Assembly (NCBI GenBank): GCA_016715205.1
Contig: JADKBC010000006.1
Location: 1-64,000, forward strand
Length of the DNA: 64,000 nucleotides
DNA from: Holophaga sp.
GTDB taxonomy: Bacteria > Acidobacteriota > Holophagae > Holophagales > Holophagaceae
Reading direction: 5' to 3'
Positions 1-9,593 of this stretch are shown piece by piece. A program made the position numbers and the translations under genes. The notes below the pieces were generated by a model that had not been told where the DNA came from, did no database searches, and saw only the letters and a program-made list of their open reading frames with translations. Positions within the stretch are counted from its first letter, which is position 1. Each line of letters starts with the position of its first letter.

Positions 1-1974
1 GATCTCAATGCCATCGTGACGGGTTCCACCAACCCCAACGTGACCTGGGCCGTGGTCGGTTCCGGCAACGGCTACATCAGCGGCGGTGAAACCTACACCG
101 CCTATCTCCCCCCCACCAGCAAGACGGGCACCATGCAGGTGACCTGCGCCAGTGCTGCCGACCCCGGTGCCAAGACTACGGTCAACATCACCGTGGTAGC
201 TGCCAGCGTCAAGGTTGCCGTGGCTCCCGCCACAGTATCTGTTCCCGTGGGGGGCACCCTGGTCTTCCAGGCGGGTGTCACCGGAAATGCCAATATCAAC
301 GTCGACTGGTCCGTGGTTGAAGCGGGGGGCGGCGCCATCGATGCCACCGGCCTCTACACGGCTCCCAGCACACCCGGCACCTACCAGGTGCTCGCCACTA
401 GCAAGGCAGATACCACCAAGACCGCCGTTGCGACGGTAACGGTCGTGGCTGAAACTGCTGCAGCAGTTAACGTAAAACCAGCCTATGCCTCCCTGCCGAC
501 CAACGGCAAATTGACCCTCCGCAGCAGTGTGAATGGTGTTGCCAATGGCAATCTCACCTGGACAGTGCAGGAAGTCGCGGGTGGATCCGTAACTAGCGTG
601 GGCAACCAGGCTGTTTACACCGCCCCCGCCACGCCCGGCACCTACCATGTGGTGGCCACGAGCAGTGCCGATGCCACCCGCAGTACCACCAGCACCATCC
701 TGGTTCGCGATGCCGCCCAGGCCAATGTCTTCATGCAACCCTCGGAACTCACCCTGCTCAAGGGCCGCAGCTATCCCTTCATGGCTTCCGTGCTCAACGG
801 CGCTGGCAACACCGGCGTTTCCTGGAATGCCCTGCTGAGTGGCGGAACCTTCAGCAATGGCCTGCTGACTGCAGGATCCACCGCCGGGGTGTACCAGGTT
901 CAGGCCACCAGCCTGGCCGATAGCCAAGCAAGTGCTCTGGGCAGCCTGAATGTCATTTCTCAGCCCTATCTAGAAACGTTCGACTTCGGCCGCAGCACAG
1001 CCAACACCCATGTGGGCGCTTCTGCCGTCACCCTGCTGGATGGCACCGTGCTGGTGATGGGTGGCAGTTCAATCCTGAACGATAGTTTTGATCCCCAAGC
1101 CAACGCGGGTCAGGGCAGTTTGACGGCGGTGGGCAATCTGGCTGTGAACCGCTACCTCCACACCGCCACCTTGCTGCCCAATGGCAAGGTGCTGATCGCC
1201 GGTGGCTATACGATGGTGTCGCCTTACGGCGCCGTGGCTACTGTTGAAATCTACGACCCGGTCACGGGTAGTTGCACCGCCGGCACCAGCATGCCTTCCT
1301 CCCGTGCCTACCACACCGCGACCCTGCTGCGGGATGGCCGGGTCCTCCTGGTGGGCGGCACTGATTCGTCCTACAACGACCTTGCCTCTGCCCTGCTCTA
1401 CAACCCCACCGATGGGACCTTCACCCCCACCACAGGCAGCCTGACGGCGAAGCGGGCGTACCACACCGCCACCCTCCTGATGGACGGTCGTGTCCTCATC
1501 GCGGGAGGGACCGGCAACTACTCCAGCCTGAGCACCACGGAGATCTTTGATCCGGCCACCGGCACCTTCAGCGCCGGACCCGCCATGGCCTCCGTTCGCT
1601 CGGGCCACACCGCTACCATGCTGGGGGACGGGCGCATTGTGTTCGCCTTCGGCGGCAAAGCTACCGTGGAAGTCATGGATGTTGCAACTGCCACGTCAAC
1701 CCTGGTGGGCAGCGCCCAGGGCGCCATCACCTACCATTCCGCCACCCTGATGTCGGATGGTCGCGTGGCCCTCATTGGCGGCCAGGCCGGCAATGCCATG
1801 GCCAAGTGGGTGCATGTGTTTGATCCCACCCTCAATGCCCTGAGCCTGCTCCCGAACGGTTTGGTCTTCGGTCGTGGAAAACATGTCAGCTGCCTGTTGC
1901 CCGATGGCCGCGTGCTGGTGGTGGGCGGCGCAGGGGATAACGGCAATCTCGTCTTTGCCGAGTTGATGAAGTAG
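1..1974 (+). CDS. Secreted Ig-like/kelch-repeat protein (5' truncated by window)
   Basis: The frame is open from the first base, so the N-terminus lies outside the window and 657 residues are visible. The first half holds about four Ig-like modules of roughly 85 residues, each ending in a stretch like TPGTYQVLATSKAD. The second half holds about seven kelch-type motifs of the form HTATLLPDGRVLIAGG, enough for one seven-bladed propeller. The protein is probably exported and acts in adhesion or carbohydrate binding, but no catalytic residues are recognisable. A lipoprotein with its own ribosome site follows 75 bp downstream. Function is unknown; only the repeat architecture is certain. Confidence 0.85.
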   Translation, partial: DLNAIVTGSTNPNVTWAVVGSGNGYISGGETYTAYLPPTSKTGTMQVTCASAADPGAKTTVNITVVAASVKVAVAPATVSVPVGGTLVFQAGVTGNANINVDWSVVEAGGGAIDATGLYTAPSTPGTYQVLATSKADTTKTAVATVTVVAETAAAVNVKPAYASLPTNGKLTLRSSVNGVANGNLTWTVQEVAGGSVTSVGNQAVYTAPATPGTYHVVATSSADATRSTTSTILVRDAAQANVFMQPSELTLLKGRSYPFMASVLNGAGNTGVSWNALLSGGTFSNGLLTAGSTAGVYQVQATSLADSQASALGSLNVISQPYLETFDFGRSTANTHVGASAVTLLDGTVLVMGGSSILNDSFDPQANAGQGSLTAVGNLAVNRYLHTATLLPNGKVLIAGGYTMVSPYGAVATVEIYDPVTGSCTAGTSMPSSRAYHTATLLRDGRVLLVGGTDSSYNDLASALLYNPTDGTFTPTTGSLTAKRAYHTATLLMDGRVLIAGGTGNYSSLSTTEIFDPATGTFSAGPAMASVRSGHTATMLGDGRIVFAFGGKATVEVMDVATATSTLVGSAQGAITYHSATLMSDGRVALIGGQAGNAMAKWVHVFDPTLNALSLLPNGLVFGRGKHVSCLLPDGRVLVVGGAGDNGNLVFAELMK

Positions 1975-2049
1975 GACAAGTCGCCAGTACGAACCGTTGC
2001 GGATGGCGGGGGCCTCGGCTCCCGCCATCCCTGCCCAAGGAGCCCTTCC

Positions 2050-5000
2050 ATGCGTGCCTTTTCTCGCCGGTTGAAATCCACCCAGCTGGCCCTGCCCCTC
2101 ATGATGCTGTCGATCGTCGCCTGTGGCGGCGGGGGAACCACCACCCAGGTGACACCACCGTCCCCACCCGCTCCCACCTTCAGCCTCGCCTTACCCACCA
2201 CCGCGCCGGTCCTGATCAGTGGGGTCGTTACGGATGTTCCCTTGACCCTGTTACGGGGTGCCGGCACACCCCAGTCCGTGACCTTTTCCCTGGTGAACCC
2301 ACCCGCGGGAATCACCGGCACCTTCACGCCCACCTCGACCACCGCCAACGACACGGTATTGAAGCTGACGGGCACGGCTGGCTTGGCGCCCGGCAATTAT
2401 TCCGTGGGGATCCAGGCCATCGATGGCCAAGGCACCAAGGATCAGAAAACTCTGACCGTGGTGGTGCAGGGACAGAACTTCACCATCGGTACGCCAGCTC
2501 TGGCAACGCTCTATCCCGGCTCCGTGCAAACCGCCTCCTTCCCGATCACCCGCAAGGCAGGCTTCACGGGCGCGATCAAGCTGGCCCTGACCTCTCCGGC
2601 AGGTATTTCCGCGACGTTCTCCGGGGAAAGTACCACCACTGGCTATGTCACCATCACCGCCGATTCCACCCTGGCGGCAGGTTCCTACGACCTGACCCTA
2701 GCGGCGACCTCCGCGGGCAGCGCTCCGCAGTCCAGCACCTTCAAGGCCACGGTGGCACCGACGCCCACCCAAGGTTTCTCGCTTTCCATTCCTGTGGCGG
2801 GCCCTGTGGTGAAGCCCGGTGCCAACGCGACGGTGGATATCGCACTGCAGCGGTTTGGCGGATTTGCGGATGCCATTACCTACAGCCTCGAAAATGCTCC
2901 GGCAGGCCTGACCGGGCAGTTCACGGCAAATAGTAGCGGCGCAAGTCTGCAGCTTTCAGCCACGGATGGTCTTGCGGCAGGCACCTACACAGTGGGGGTC
3001 AAGGGCGTTTCGGGTAGCCTGACCGATACCCGTTCGCTGACCGTCCAGATTATCGCTGCCGCCACCGCGTCCTTCCAACTGGATAGCCCCACGGCCTTGA
3101 TCATGGAGCAGGGCATCTGGGAGGTCAGCCGTTGGACTGCCACCTTGCCCATCCACATCACCCGGGATGCCGGGTTCACCGATGCGGTGGATCTTAGCGT
3201 CATTGGATTACCCACCGGCCTTTCAGCCAGTTTGCCGACGGGCGGCCTCACCACGGCGGGCAACGATGCCCTGGAATTGAGCTTCAAGACCACCGACACC
3301 GTGCAGCCGGGCACCTACCTGCTCACGATCCTGGCGACCAGCCGCACCAATACAGCCCTGCGGGATGCGCGCACGGTGAAGCTGACCATCGTCAAGAACG
3401 GCTTTGGCTTCGGCATGGGGTTCCTGAACGCCGCCGGGACTTCCCTGGATTGGCAGACCAACGTGGCGTTGGGATCCGGACAATCCGGCACGTACAAGTT
3501 CATCGCCTATACCACCAAGAGCCCCGATATCGATGCCCAGGGCAATGCGCCCTCGTATCCCAATCCCCTGACCCTGAGCTTGGATTCGGCCCCAGCGGGT
3601 GTGACCGCCGCCTTCAAGACCAATCCCACCCTGGCCGACGATGACACCAACACGTTGACCCTGAGCGTGGATGGGGCCGTGACACCGGGTGCCTATCCCA
3701 TTCGGATCAAGGCCTTCGACCCCCTCGCCAACCGCAGTAGCTGGTTTGATGTGGTGCTCACTGTGGGCAAGGGAACCTTCTACGTAATGCCCGGCCAGAT
3801 CGGCGTGGGCGGAATCAAGATCGCCGCAGGGCAGAGCCTGACCATTCCCGTTGAATTGGGCCGCAATGGCACCTTCTGGAGCGTATCCAGCACCACGGGC
3901 AAGCCCAGCTTCCTGGGCAACACGGATCTGTCGGTGTTGGCCACCAGCACCGGTCTGACGGTCACACCCAACGAAGCCATTCCTGCCGGTGCGGTTACCA
4001 CCGTGACGCTGGCCGCCGGAACCACGGCCACCCCTGGCGATTATTCCTTCACCCTGCGGGCCGCCCGAAACGGCGAAAACCAGGATCAGGTGATTCCCGT
4101 GAAGGTGACATCAGCCACCGGCAGTCCGGATCTTTGGATTCAGGGCGTGGAATGGGGCCAGACCGTGCTCCACTCCGCCCTGCGCCTGGTACCTGGCAAA
4201 CCCGCGATGCTGCGGGCCATGGTCATGGCGGATCGCAGCGGCGTGACCAGCCCCCTCGTGCGGGCCGTCGTGAAAACCCCGGGCTTGGCGGATCTCACCC
4301 TGGACCTCACGGGCCCCGCCCAGGTTCCCACCGCCGTCGGCCCTGGCCAGTTGGACAAGAGCTACACCGGGATGGTGCCCGCCGATCGCATCGCTGCCGG
4401 TTTCACGGTGGTGGTGACGGTGGATCCCCAGGGCACGCTGGTGGAAGCCGATGAAGCCAACAACCAGGTTACCTTGGCACCAGCTGTTGGTACCGGTCGG
4501 GATTTCGATCTGCGCATTGTCCCCATCATCCACCAGGGCCTGACGCCGAACATCCCCGCCGCTTCGGAATTCCAGAAAGCCATCCATGCTTTCTTCCCCA
4601 CCAAGAGCGTCAACGTCACCTTCCGGGCACCGTACGTGATGTCCACGGCCATTCCGCCTTCCAGTGATTCGAGCGGCCATTCCTCCGCCTGGGGCATGAT
4701 GCGCTACGAGATGCTGGCGCTGCGCCTTTCCGATGGCGATGCGGGCGTGGCCAAGCCCGGCGAATACTACTTCGGCATGCTCACCCAGAGCAGCCTGAAC
4801 CAGGTTGGCGTGCTCGGCATTCACAACGCGGGGTTACCCGCAGGCCTAGGGCTGGATCAGCTGTATCAGGATCCGGATGACACCGCTCGGGGAGTCAACA
4901 CCTGTGCCTACACCGTGGTCCATGAGCTTGGCCATGGCTTCAACCTGCGCCACGCTCCCGATGGCCAGGCCGGTGGGCCGAACGTGTTCTACCCCTACCG

Positions 5001-5775
5001 CCAGGCCAAGATCGGCACCTGGGGGCTGGACGTGACCGCGGCCACACCCAAGCTCTACGACCCCGCCAGCCATTTCGACATCATGTCCTACACCAACCCG
5101 CTGTGGGTTTCCGATTTCAACTACCACAACGCCTTTGCCTGGTTCGAATCCACCCAGGGCCGCAACTGGACCTCCGCCCTCGGACCCGGCACCACCACTG
5201 CCGCCAACCGCACGCTGATCAGCGGCTTCATCAATGCCGATGGCACCGTGGATCTTCACCCCGTGCAGCACCTGCGTTGCGAAGCCCTGCTGCCCAAGGA
5301 GGGCGAAGATCTCACGATTCAGATCCGCACGGGCAAGGGGGTTCGCTCCCTCCAGGTGAAAACGGAGAACGTGGAGGATGTGCCTGGCGATTGCCGCGCC
5401 TTTGCCTTCACCATTGATGGCCAGGACGAATTGCAAAGCATCGCGATTCTGCAGGATGGCCAGGTGAAAGCCTCGCGTAGTGCGGAAACCGCGATGACGG
5501 CGCGGGCCGTCAAGTTCCAGGAAGGCAAGGCTGCGAACGGTTATGTGCTGGAAGAAGCCGAAGGCACCTTGCATCTGCGCTGGGACGCAGTTGCCAACCC
5601 CTTCGCTGGCCTGGTTCATGTGGATGCCGCTGGCCGTCGCACCACCCTGGCCATGCGCCTGACTGGGGGTGATATCCAGATCCCCGTGGCCAGCTTCCTC
5701 CCCGGCGGCCGCTACGAACTGGTGCTGTCGGATGGCTTGAACCCCATCCGCAGGAAGGTCGAGTCCAAGCGATAA
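2050..5775 (+). CDS. Large lipoprotein with metzincin-type zinc protease domain
   Basis: A 1241-residue protein starting at an ATG behind AAGGAG. The signal peptide ends in the lipobox LSIVAC followed by a glycine run, so it should be a lipoprotein. Residues about 40-690 are repeated beta-sandwich modules containing phrases such as PAGITGTF or PAGLTGQF. Residues about 695-815 look like a CARDB-type module with an EADEANN sequence. A zinc site HELGHGFNLRH lies at residues 958-968 and is followed by a Met-turn IMSY at 1011-1014, which together define a metzincin. The C-terminal 200 residues are beta-rich. It is probably an outer-membrane-anchored or surface metalloprotease; its substrate is unknown. 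Confidence 0.85.
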   Translation: MRAFSRRLKSTQLALPLMMLSIVACGGGGTTTQVTPPSPPAPTFSLALPTTAPVLISGVVTDVPLTLLRGAGTPQSVTFSLVNPPAGITGTFTPTSTTANDTVLKLTGTAGLAPGNYSVGIQAIDGQGTKDQKTLTVVVQGQNFTIGTPALATLYPGSVQTASFPITRKAGFTGAIKLALTSPAGISATFSGESTTTGYVTITADSTLAAGSYDLTLAATSAGSAPQSSTFKATVAPTPTQGFSLSIPVAGPVVKPGANATVDIALQRFGGFADAITYSLENAPAGLTGQFTANSSGASLQLSATDGLAAGTYTVGVKGVSGSLTDTRSLTVQIIAAATASFQLDSPTALIMEQGIWEVSRWTATLPIHITRDAGFTDAVDLSVIGLPTGLSASLPTGGLTTAGNDALELSFKTTDTVQPGTYLLTILATSRTNTALRDARTVKLTIVKNGFGFGMGFLNAAGTSLDWQTNVALGSGQSGTYKFIAYTTKSPDIDAQGNAPSYPNPLTLSLDSAPAGVTAAFKTNPTLADDDTNTLTLSVDGAVTPGAYPIRIKAFDPLANRSSWFDVVLTVGKGTFYVMPGQIGVGGIKIAAGQSLTIPVELGRNGTFWSVSSTTGKPSFLGNTDLSVLATSTGLTVTPNEAIPAGAVTTVTLAAGTTATPGDYSFTLRAARNGENQDQVIPVKVTSATGSPDLWIQGVEWGQTVLHSALRLVPGKPAMLRAMVMADRSGVTSPLVRAVVKTPGLADLTLDLTGPAQVPTAVGPGQLDKSYTGMVPADRIAAGFTVVVTVDPQGTLVEADEANNQVTLAPAVGTGRDFDLRIVPIIHQGLTPNIPAASEFQKAIHAFFPTKSVNVTFRAPYVMSTAIPPSSDSSGHSSAWGMMRYEMLALRLSDGDAGVAKPGEYYFGMLTQSSLNQVGVLGIHNAGLPAGLGLDQLYQDPDDTARGVNTCAYTVVHELGHGFNLRHAPDGQAGGPNVFYPYRQAKIGTWGLDVTAATPKLYDPASHFDIMSYTNPLWVSDFNYHNAFAWFESTQGRNWTSALGPGTTTAANRTLISGFINADGTVDLHPVQHLRCEALLPKEGEDLTIQIRTGKGVRSLQVKTENVEDVPGDCRAFAFTIDGQDELQSIAILQDGQVKASRSAETAMTARAVKFQEGKAANGYVLEEAEGTLHLRWDAVANPFAGLVHVDAAGRRTTLAMRLTGGDIQIPVASFLPGGRYELVLSDGLNPIRRKVESKR

Positions 5776-5780
5776 TTGAG

Positions 5781-5814
5781 GCGGGAGCGGCCCTCAGGTC
5801 GCTCCCGCTGTTTT
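5781..5814 (+). terminator. Rho-independent terminator after the metzincin gene
   Basis: A 9-bp stem GCGGGAGCG/CGCTCCCGC with a 10-base loop is followed by TGTTTT. It lies directly after the stop codon of the metzincin lipoprotein and ahead of the next ribosome site. Confidence 0.7.
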
Positions 5815-5833
5815 ACCTTTTCCGGGGGCTCCC

Positions 5834-6703
5834 ATGATTCGCACTGTCCTTGCCTTGCTCGTCGGCACCTGCGCCTTTGCCCAAGGTGCGCGCCTGGATC
5901 CCGACAAGCCCGAACAGGCCTTCCAGGCCAGTCGCAAGCTGGTGGCCAGCACACGGGCCGGAGAAGCCTCCTGGTATTTCTGGCAGGGGCGAGCCTACAG
6001 TCGGGTGCCCGGTGAAAAGGATCGGCACCTGTTCAGCCTCCTGGGCATGAGCGTGCGCACCACCCGGGATGTGGAGGATCCAAAAAAGGGCAAAGGCTTC
6101 CAACTGCTGAGCCGCGAAGTAATGCTGTTTCTCGATCCCGCGACGGGTGCGGTCTTACGGCACTGGGACAATCCCTTTTCAGGGCAGCGGGTGGAAGTTT
6201 TGCCCGTGGCCAATGATCCGGTGAATCCACCCCCCAGTTGGGAGCGCGAGCCCGGCAACATGGGCCTCATCGGCACCTTCCACGGGGGCATGTACCTGCA
6301 TCAGGTTTGTGTACCGCTTTTCTATCCCGACCCACTTGGCGGGGCCTATCAGCAGTACGTGGGCGGCCAGTACCAGGCCTTGGAAGTGTTCAATTTTGCC
6401 GTACCTGAGGAGGATCTCCTCGATGCCAATCGCAGTGGTGCCAGGAACGTGACCCTTTCCTGGATGCGGGTGTCCAAATGGATGCCCTGGATGGCCATGG
6501 GGGACCGTCCAGGGCAGTTGATGTTCAATGCCATCGGCCGCCGGGTAGAGCGTTTCGAGGATCTTCCTACGCTGTTGAAGCAGGAAATCGAAACGAACCA
6601 TCCTCTTTTCAAAGTGCCGCCACCCCTGGATGACGCCCGCCCCAGCGAAACCAGCTGGACCACCTTCAAGCGACACAAAGAAAAAGCGACCCCTGCGCAC
6701 TGA
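5834..6703 (+). CDS. Secreted DUF1838-like protein
   Basis: A 289-residue protein with a short hydrophobic signal (MIRTVLALLVGTCAFAQG), so probably periplasmic. The body resembles the DUF1838 family from memory: a WYFWQGRAYSRVPGEKDRHLF region near residue 45, GATGAVLRHW-like features, and conserved Trp/Tyr-rich segments. No known catalytic motif is visible and I can assign no reaction. It stands between a terminator and a histidine kinase gene that begins 26 bp later. The family assignment is moderate; the coding status is secure because the frame has a signal peptide and a normal length. Confidence 0.75.
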   Translation: MIRTVLALLVGTCAFAQGARLDPDKPEQAFQASRKLVASTRAGEASWYFWQGRAYSRVPGEKDRHLFSLLGMSVRTTRDVEDPKKGKGFQLLSREVMLFLDPATGAVLRHWDNPFSGQRVEVLPVANDPVNPPPSWEREPGNMGLIGTFHGGMYLHQVCVPLFYPDPLGGAYQQYVGGQYQALEVFNFAVPEEDLLDANRSGARNVTLSWMRVSKWMPWMAMGDRPGQLMFNAIGRRVERFEDLPTLLKQEIETNHPLFKVPPPLDDARPSETSWTTFKRHKEKATPAH

Positions 6704-6729
6704 ACGGATCCAACCCGGAGATTCAGGCC

Positions 6730-7848
6730 GTGTGCGAGGAACCCTTTCGACGGTTTTTTGATTCCCCCATGATGGGCATGGCCATCACCAGTCCGGAGGG
6801 GTGCTGGCGAGAGGTGAACGACCGAATCTGCCAGTGCTTTGGTTACACCCGGGCAGAGCTGCTGGGGAAAACCTGGCAGGAATTGACCGTGCCAGAGGAG
6901 CGTATTCCAGAGGAAGCCCAATTTCACCGTGCCCTGGAAGGTGGGCTTGCGGAGGAGCGCATCCGCGAGAAACGCTATGTGCGGAAGGACGGCACGATTT
7001 TCCACGCGCAGCATTTCACCATGGGCTTGCTTGGCGCGGATGGCGCGGTGGAAAGCCTGCTTTCGGTCGTGCAAGACATCACGCACCAGAAACGCACGGA
7101 AGAGGCCTTGCACCAAACCCATAAGCTGGAGGGCCTGGGGCTCCTGGCGGGCGGCATCGCCCACGATTTTGGAAACCTAATCGGTTCGGCCTTGGGGCAT
7201 CTCGAATGCGCCCAAATGGAGATGGCCGAAGATTCCCTTGCCGCGCCTCACCTTAAGCGGCTGGGCCAAACCCTGGACCGAGCGGGTGAACTCACACGTC
7301 ATTTGCTGGCATATGCAGGGAGGGGAGAGATGGCCACGGAAGCCATTGATCTGAATGACACCGTGCGGGAATTGGTAAATCTTTTGAGGGTAAGCCTGCC
7401 ACCCAGGGTTCGTCTGCGGTTTGAGCCCTCGTCAGGATTCGCGTTGGTTGAGGCCGATGGCAGCCACGTGCAACGGGTGGTGATGAATCTGGTGACCAAT
7501 GGCGCCGAAGCCATTGGAGATCAGGGGGGCGAGCTCGTGTTGCGCTCCTTCGTGCTGGACCTGGACGAGGAGGATCTTGAGCGGTTGTTTCCCGCCCAAA
7601 ACCTGACACCAGGTGCCCATGTGTTGCTGGAGGTGAGCGATACGGGGTGTGGCATGAGCCCAGAGATCCAATCACGCATCTTCGATCCTTTCTTTACAAC
7701 CAAAAAAGAGGGAAGAGGCCTTGGTCTTTCGGCAGCCATCGGGATTTTGCAGGCCAGCGGCGGGGCGCTTCGAGTTACCTCCGAGCCTGGGCGCGGCACC
7801 ACCTTCCATCTGGTCTTTCCGGCACTGCAGGTGACCAAGACTCCCTGA
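6730..7848 (+). CDS. Cytosolic PAS-domain sensor histidine kinase
   Basis: A 372-residue protein starting at a GTG with GGAG upstream. It has no membrane segment. A PAS domain covers about residues 1-125. The phosphoacceptor region reads GGIAHDFGNL with the histidine at about residue 145, as in the NtrB-like or hybrid kinases. The ATPase domain has an N box (VVMNLVTNGAEAI), a G1 box (DTGCGM) and a G2 box (GRGLGLSA). No response regulator gene is adjacent, so the partner is unknown. The next gene, surE, starts 18 bp later and may be co-transcribed. Confidence 0.88.
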   Translation: MCEEPFRRFFDSPMMGMAITSPEGCWREVNDRICQCFGYTRAELLGKTWQELTVPEERIPEEAQFHRALEGGLAEERIREKRYVRKDGTIFHAQHFTMGLLGADGAVESLLSVVQDITHQKRTEEALHQTHKLEGLGLLAGGIAHDFGNLIGSALGHLECAQMEMAEDSLAAPHLKRLGQTLDRAGELTRHLLAYAGRGEMATEAIDLNDTVRELVNLLRVSLPPRVRLRFEPSSGFALVEADGSHVQRVVMNLVTNGAEAIGDQGGELVLRSFVLDLDEEDLERLFPAQNLTPGAHVLLEVSDTGCGMSPEIQSRIFDPFFTTKKEGRGLGLSAAIGILQASGGALRVTSEPGRGTTFHLVFPALQVTKTP

Positions 7849-7866
7849 ACGCCCTATCCTGGGGGC

Positions 7867-8574
7867 ATGCACGACCGGCTGATCCTCCTCACCAATGACG
7901 ATGGCCTGTGGGCACCGGGGCTGGAGTTCCTGGCTCGAGTGGCCTCCCGCTTTGGTCGGGTGGTGGCCGTGGCACCAGACCGCAACCGCTCGGGCATTTC
8001 GAGCGCCTTGAGCCTCCATGGCATTCTGCGTTTGCAGGATCTGGGGGGCGACCGTTACGCCTGCGATGGTACCCCGGTGGACTGCGTGTTGTTGGGGATC
8101 CGGGCACTCCTGGGCCGGACACCCGATTGGGTGCTGTCGGGCCTGAACCATGGGCTCAATCTGGGCGAGGATGTGTTCTATTCGGGTACCGTGGCCGCCG
8201 CCTTTGAAGGCCGACTTCAGGGTTCCCGCGCGGCTGCGCTGTCCATGCATCCCGAGGCCGATACCGCCCGAGTGGAACCCTGGCTGCAGACCTTCCTGGA
8301 GCGGTGGGAATCCCTGGAACTTCCGGAAAACCGCATCTGGAACCTCAACTTCCCGAAGGGCGAAGCCAAGGGTTTCCGCCTCGCCCTTCAGGACAACCGC
8401 ACCTACCACGATGTGGTGGAGCGCCGGGAAGATCCTCGCGGCAAAACCTACTACTGGATTGGCGGGAATGTGGGCCCCACCTATGCCATGACCCCCGGCA
8501 GCGATGCCGAGGCGGCGCTAGGCGGATGGGTTTCCCTGACGCCCTTGCGCCTGGACATGGCCTGGAGAGCATGA
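7867..8574 (+). CDS. surE: 5'-nucleotidase SurE
   Basis: A 235-residue protein. SurE removes phosphate from nucleoside 5'-monophosphates (also 3'-monophosphates and short polyphosphate in some species) using a divalent metal. The N-terminal LLTNDDG supplies the paired metal-binding aspartates at residues 11-12. Further family signatures are PDRNRSGISSALSL and SGLNHGLNLGEDVFYSGTV. Length is normal for the family. It is followed by acylphosphatase and apt on the same strand, making a small phosphate/nucleotide salvage run. Confidence 0.95.
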   Translation: MHDRLILLTNDDGLWAPGLEFLARVASRFGRVVAVAPDRNRSGISSALSLHGILRLQDLGGDRYACDGTPVDCVLLGIRALLGRTPDWVLSGLNHGLNLGEDVFYSGTVAAAFEGRLQGSRAAALSMHPEADTARVEPWLQTFLERWESLELPENRIWNLNFPKGEAKGFRLALQDNRTYHDVVERREDPRGKTYYWIGGNVGPTYAMTPGSDAEAALGGWVSLTPLRLDMAWRA

Positions 8575-8617
8575 ACAAGGCCCAGGGTTTTGTGGGCGAA
8601 CTAAATGGAGAGCATCT

Positions 8618-8890
8618 GTGAGGATGGCCTTCGCAGTGCATGGTCGCGTGCAGGGCGTTGGCTTTCGGTACTTTGTGCAGGAGACCGCGGAAGGCCTCGG
8701 CCTGGCGGGCTTTGTGCGCAACGAATGGGATGGCACCGTGACCGGCGTTGCCGAAGGGGAGGCGCTGCTGATGGACGCACTGCACGCCGCGCTGGAGGCC
8801 GGCAACACGTTCAGCCGTGTTTCGAGAGTGGACTGGAGCCCCCTTTCTGAGGGAAAATCACTACCCTTTCCCTTCGAGATTCGTTCCTAG
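8618..8890 (+). CDS. acyP: Acylphosphatase
   Basis: A 90-residue protein that hydrolyses acyl phosphates. The signature GRVQGVGFR carries the catalytic arginine at residue 17, and GFVRNEWDG carries the catalytic asparagine at residue 35. The GTG start at 8618 has GGAG seven bases upstream; an in-frame ATG two codons later is a possible alternative. It sits between surE and apt. Confidence 0.92.
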   Translation: MRMAFAVHGRVQGVGFRYFVQETAEGLGLAGFVRNEWDGTVTGVAEGEALLMDALHAALEAGNTFSRVSRVDWSPLSEGKSLPFPFEIRS

Positions 8891-8901
8891 CGAGCCCCCC
8901 C

Positions 8902-9417
8902 ATGGATTTCAAAACCTACGTCCACCAAGTGCCCGACTTCCCCAAGCCCGGCTTTCTGTTTCGAGATATCACGCCCCTGCTGGTGGATGCCAAGGCCTTC
9001 AGTCTGGCCGTGGAAGCCATGGCAGCGCCGGTCACGACCCTCCAACCCACCCATGTGTTGGGCCTGGAATCCCGCGGCTTCATCTTCGGCTCGGCCCTGG
9101 CGCAAAGGCTGGGCCTGGGCTTTGTGCCCGCCCGCAAACCCGGCAAGCTCCCCGGCGCCACCATCCGCGAAACCTACCAGACCACCGATGGCAGCGAGGA
9201 TGCGCTGGAAATCGTCAAGGACGCCTTCAAGCCTGGAGATCGTGTGCTGGTGGTGGATGATGTGCTGGCCACCGGCGGCACTGCCGTAGCGGCCCGAACC
9301 CTCGTGGAACGAACCGGCGCCCAGGCCATCGCCCTGACCCTGTTTGTGGAAGTGGATGAACTGCCGGGACGAGAAAAGCTCAAGGGCATGCCGGTGTTCA
9401 GTGTGGTGCGGGACTGA
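8902..9417 (+). CDS. apt: Adenine phosphoribosyltransferase
   Basis: A 171-residue enzyme that makes AMP from adenine and PRPP in purine salvage. The PRPP-binding motif VLVVDDVLATGGT is at residues 115-127. The N-terminal segment VPDFPKPGFLFRDITPLL and the internal LESRGFIFGSALA are typical of the family. Length is normal. It starts 11 bp after the acylphosphatase stop, so the two are likely co-transcribed. Confidence 0.96.
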   Translation: MDFKTYVHQVPDFPKPGFLFRDITPLLVDAKAFSLAVEAMAAPVTTLQPTHVLGLESRGFIFGSALAQRLGLGFVPARKPGKLPGATIRETYQTTDGSEDALEIVKDAFKPGDRVLVVDDVLATGGTAVAARTLVERTGAQAIALTLFVEVDELPGREKLKGMPVFSVVRD

Positions 9418-9526
9418 CCCTAGTTCGTTAAGTCCGCCTGCCATTCGGCGAAGGACAAGAACCCTTCACCCCACTCCCGATTCGGCCGAGCTGTGGGGCA
9501 CCTCCAACTCAGGCGAGGAAAGTTAG

Positions 9527-9574
9527 CATTCCTGATTACCCTCAGCCTGGTGAGACATCCAGGAATGAGGGTAA
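9527..9574 (+). promoter_or_regulatory. Possible H-type pseudoknot in the leader of the 69-residue protein
   Basis: Two inverted-repeat pairs interleave. CATTCCTG (9527-9534) is complementary to CAGGAATG (9560-9567). TTACCCTCA (9536-9544) is complementary to TGAGGGTAA (9566-9574). The order A-B-A'-B' gives a pseudoknot or two exclusive hairpins; A' and B' share two bases. The ribosome site GGGAG at 9581-9585 follows at once, so pairing here could affect translation of the next gene. Seen by eye; folding was not computed. Confidence 0.45.
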
Positions 9575-9593
9575 CCCATAGGGAGATTCACAA

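Noticed and set aside
4111..4824. A 237-codon minus-strand frame inside the metzincin gene
   Set aside because: Shadow of the plus-strand gene without start signal or recognisable domain.
5135..5160. GGTTCGAATCC stretch resembling a tRNA T-arm
   Set aside because: It lies in the metzincin gene and there is no acceptor or anticodon stem around it.
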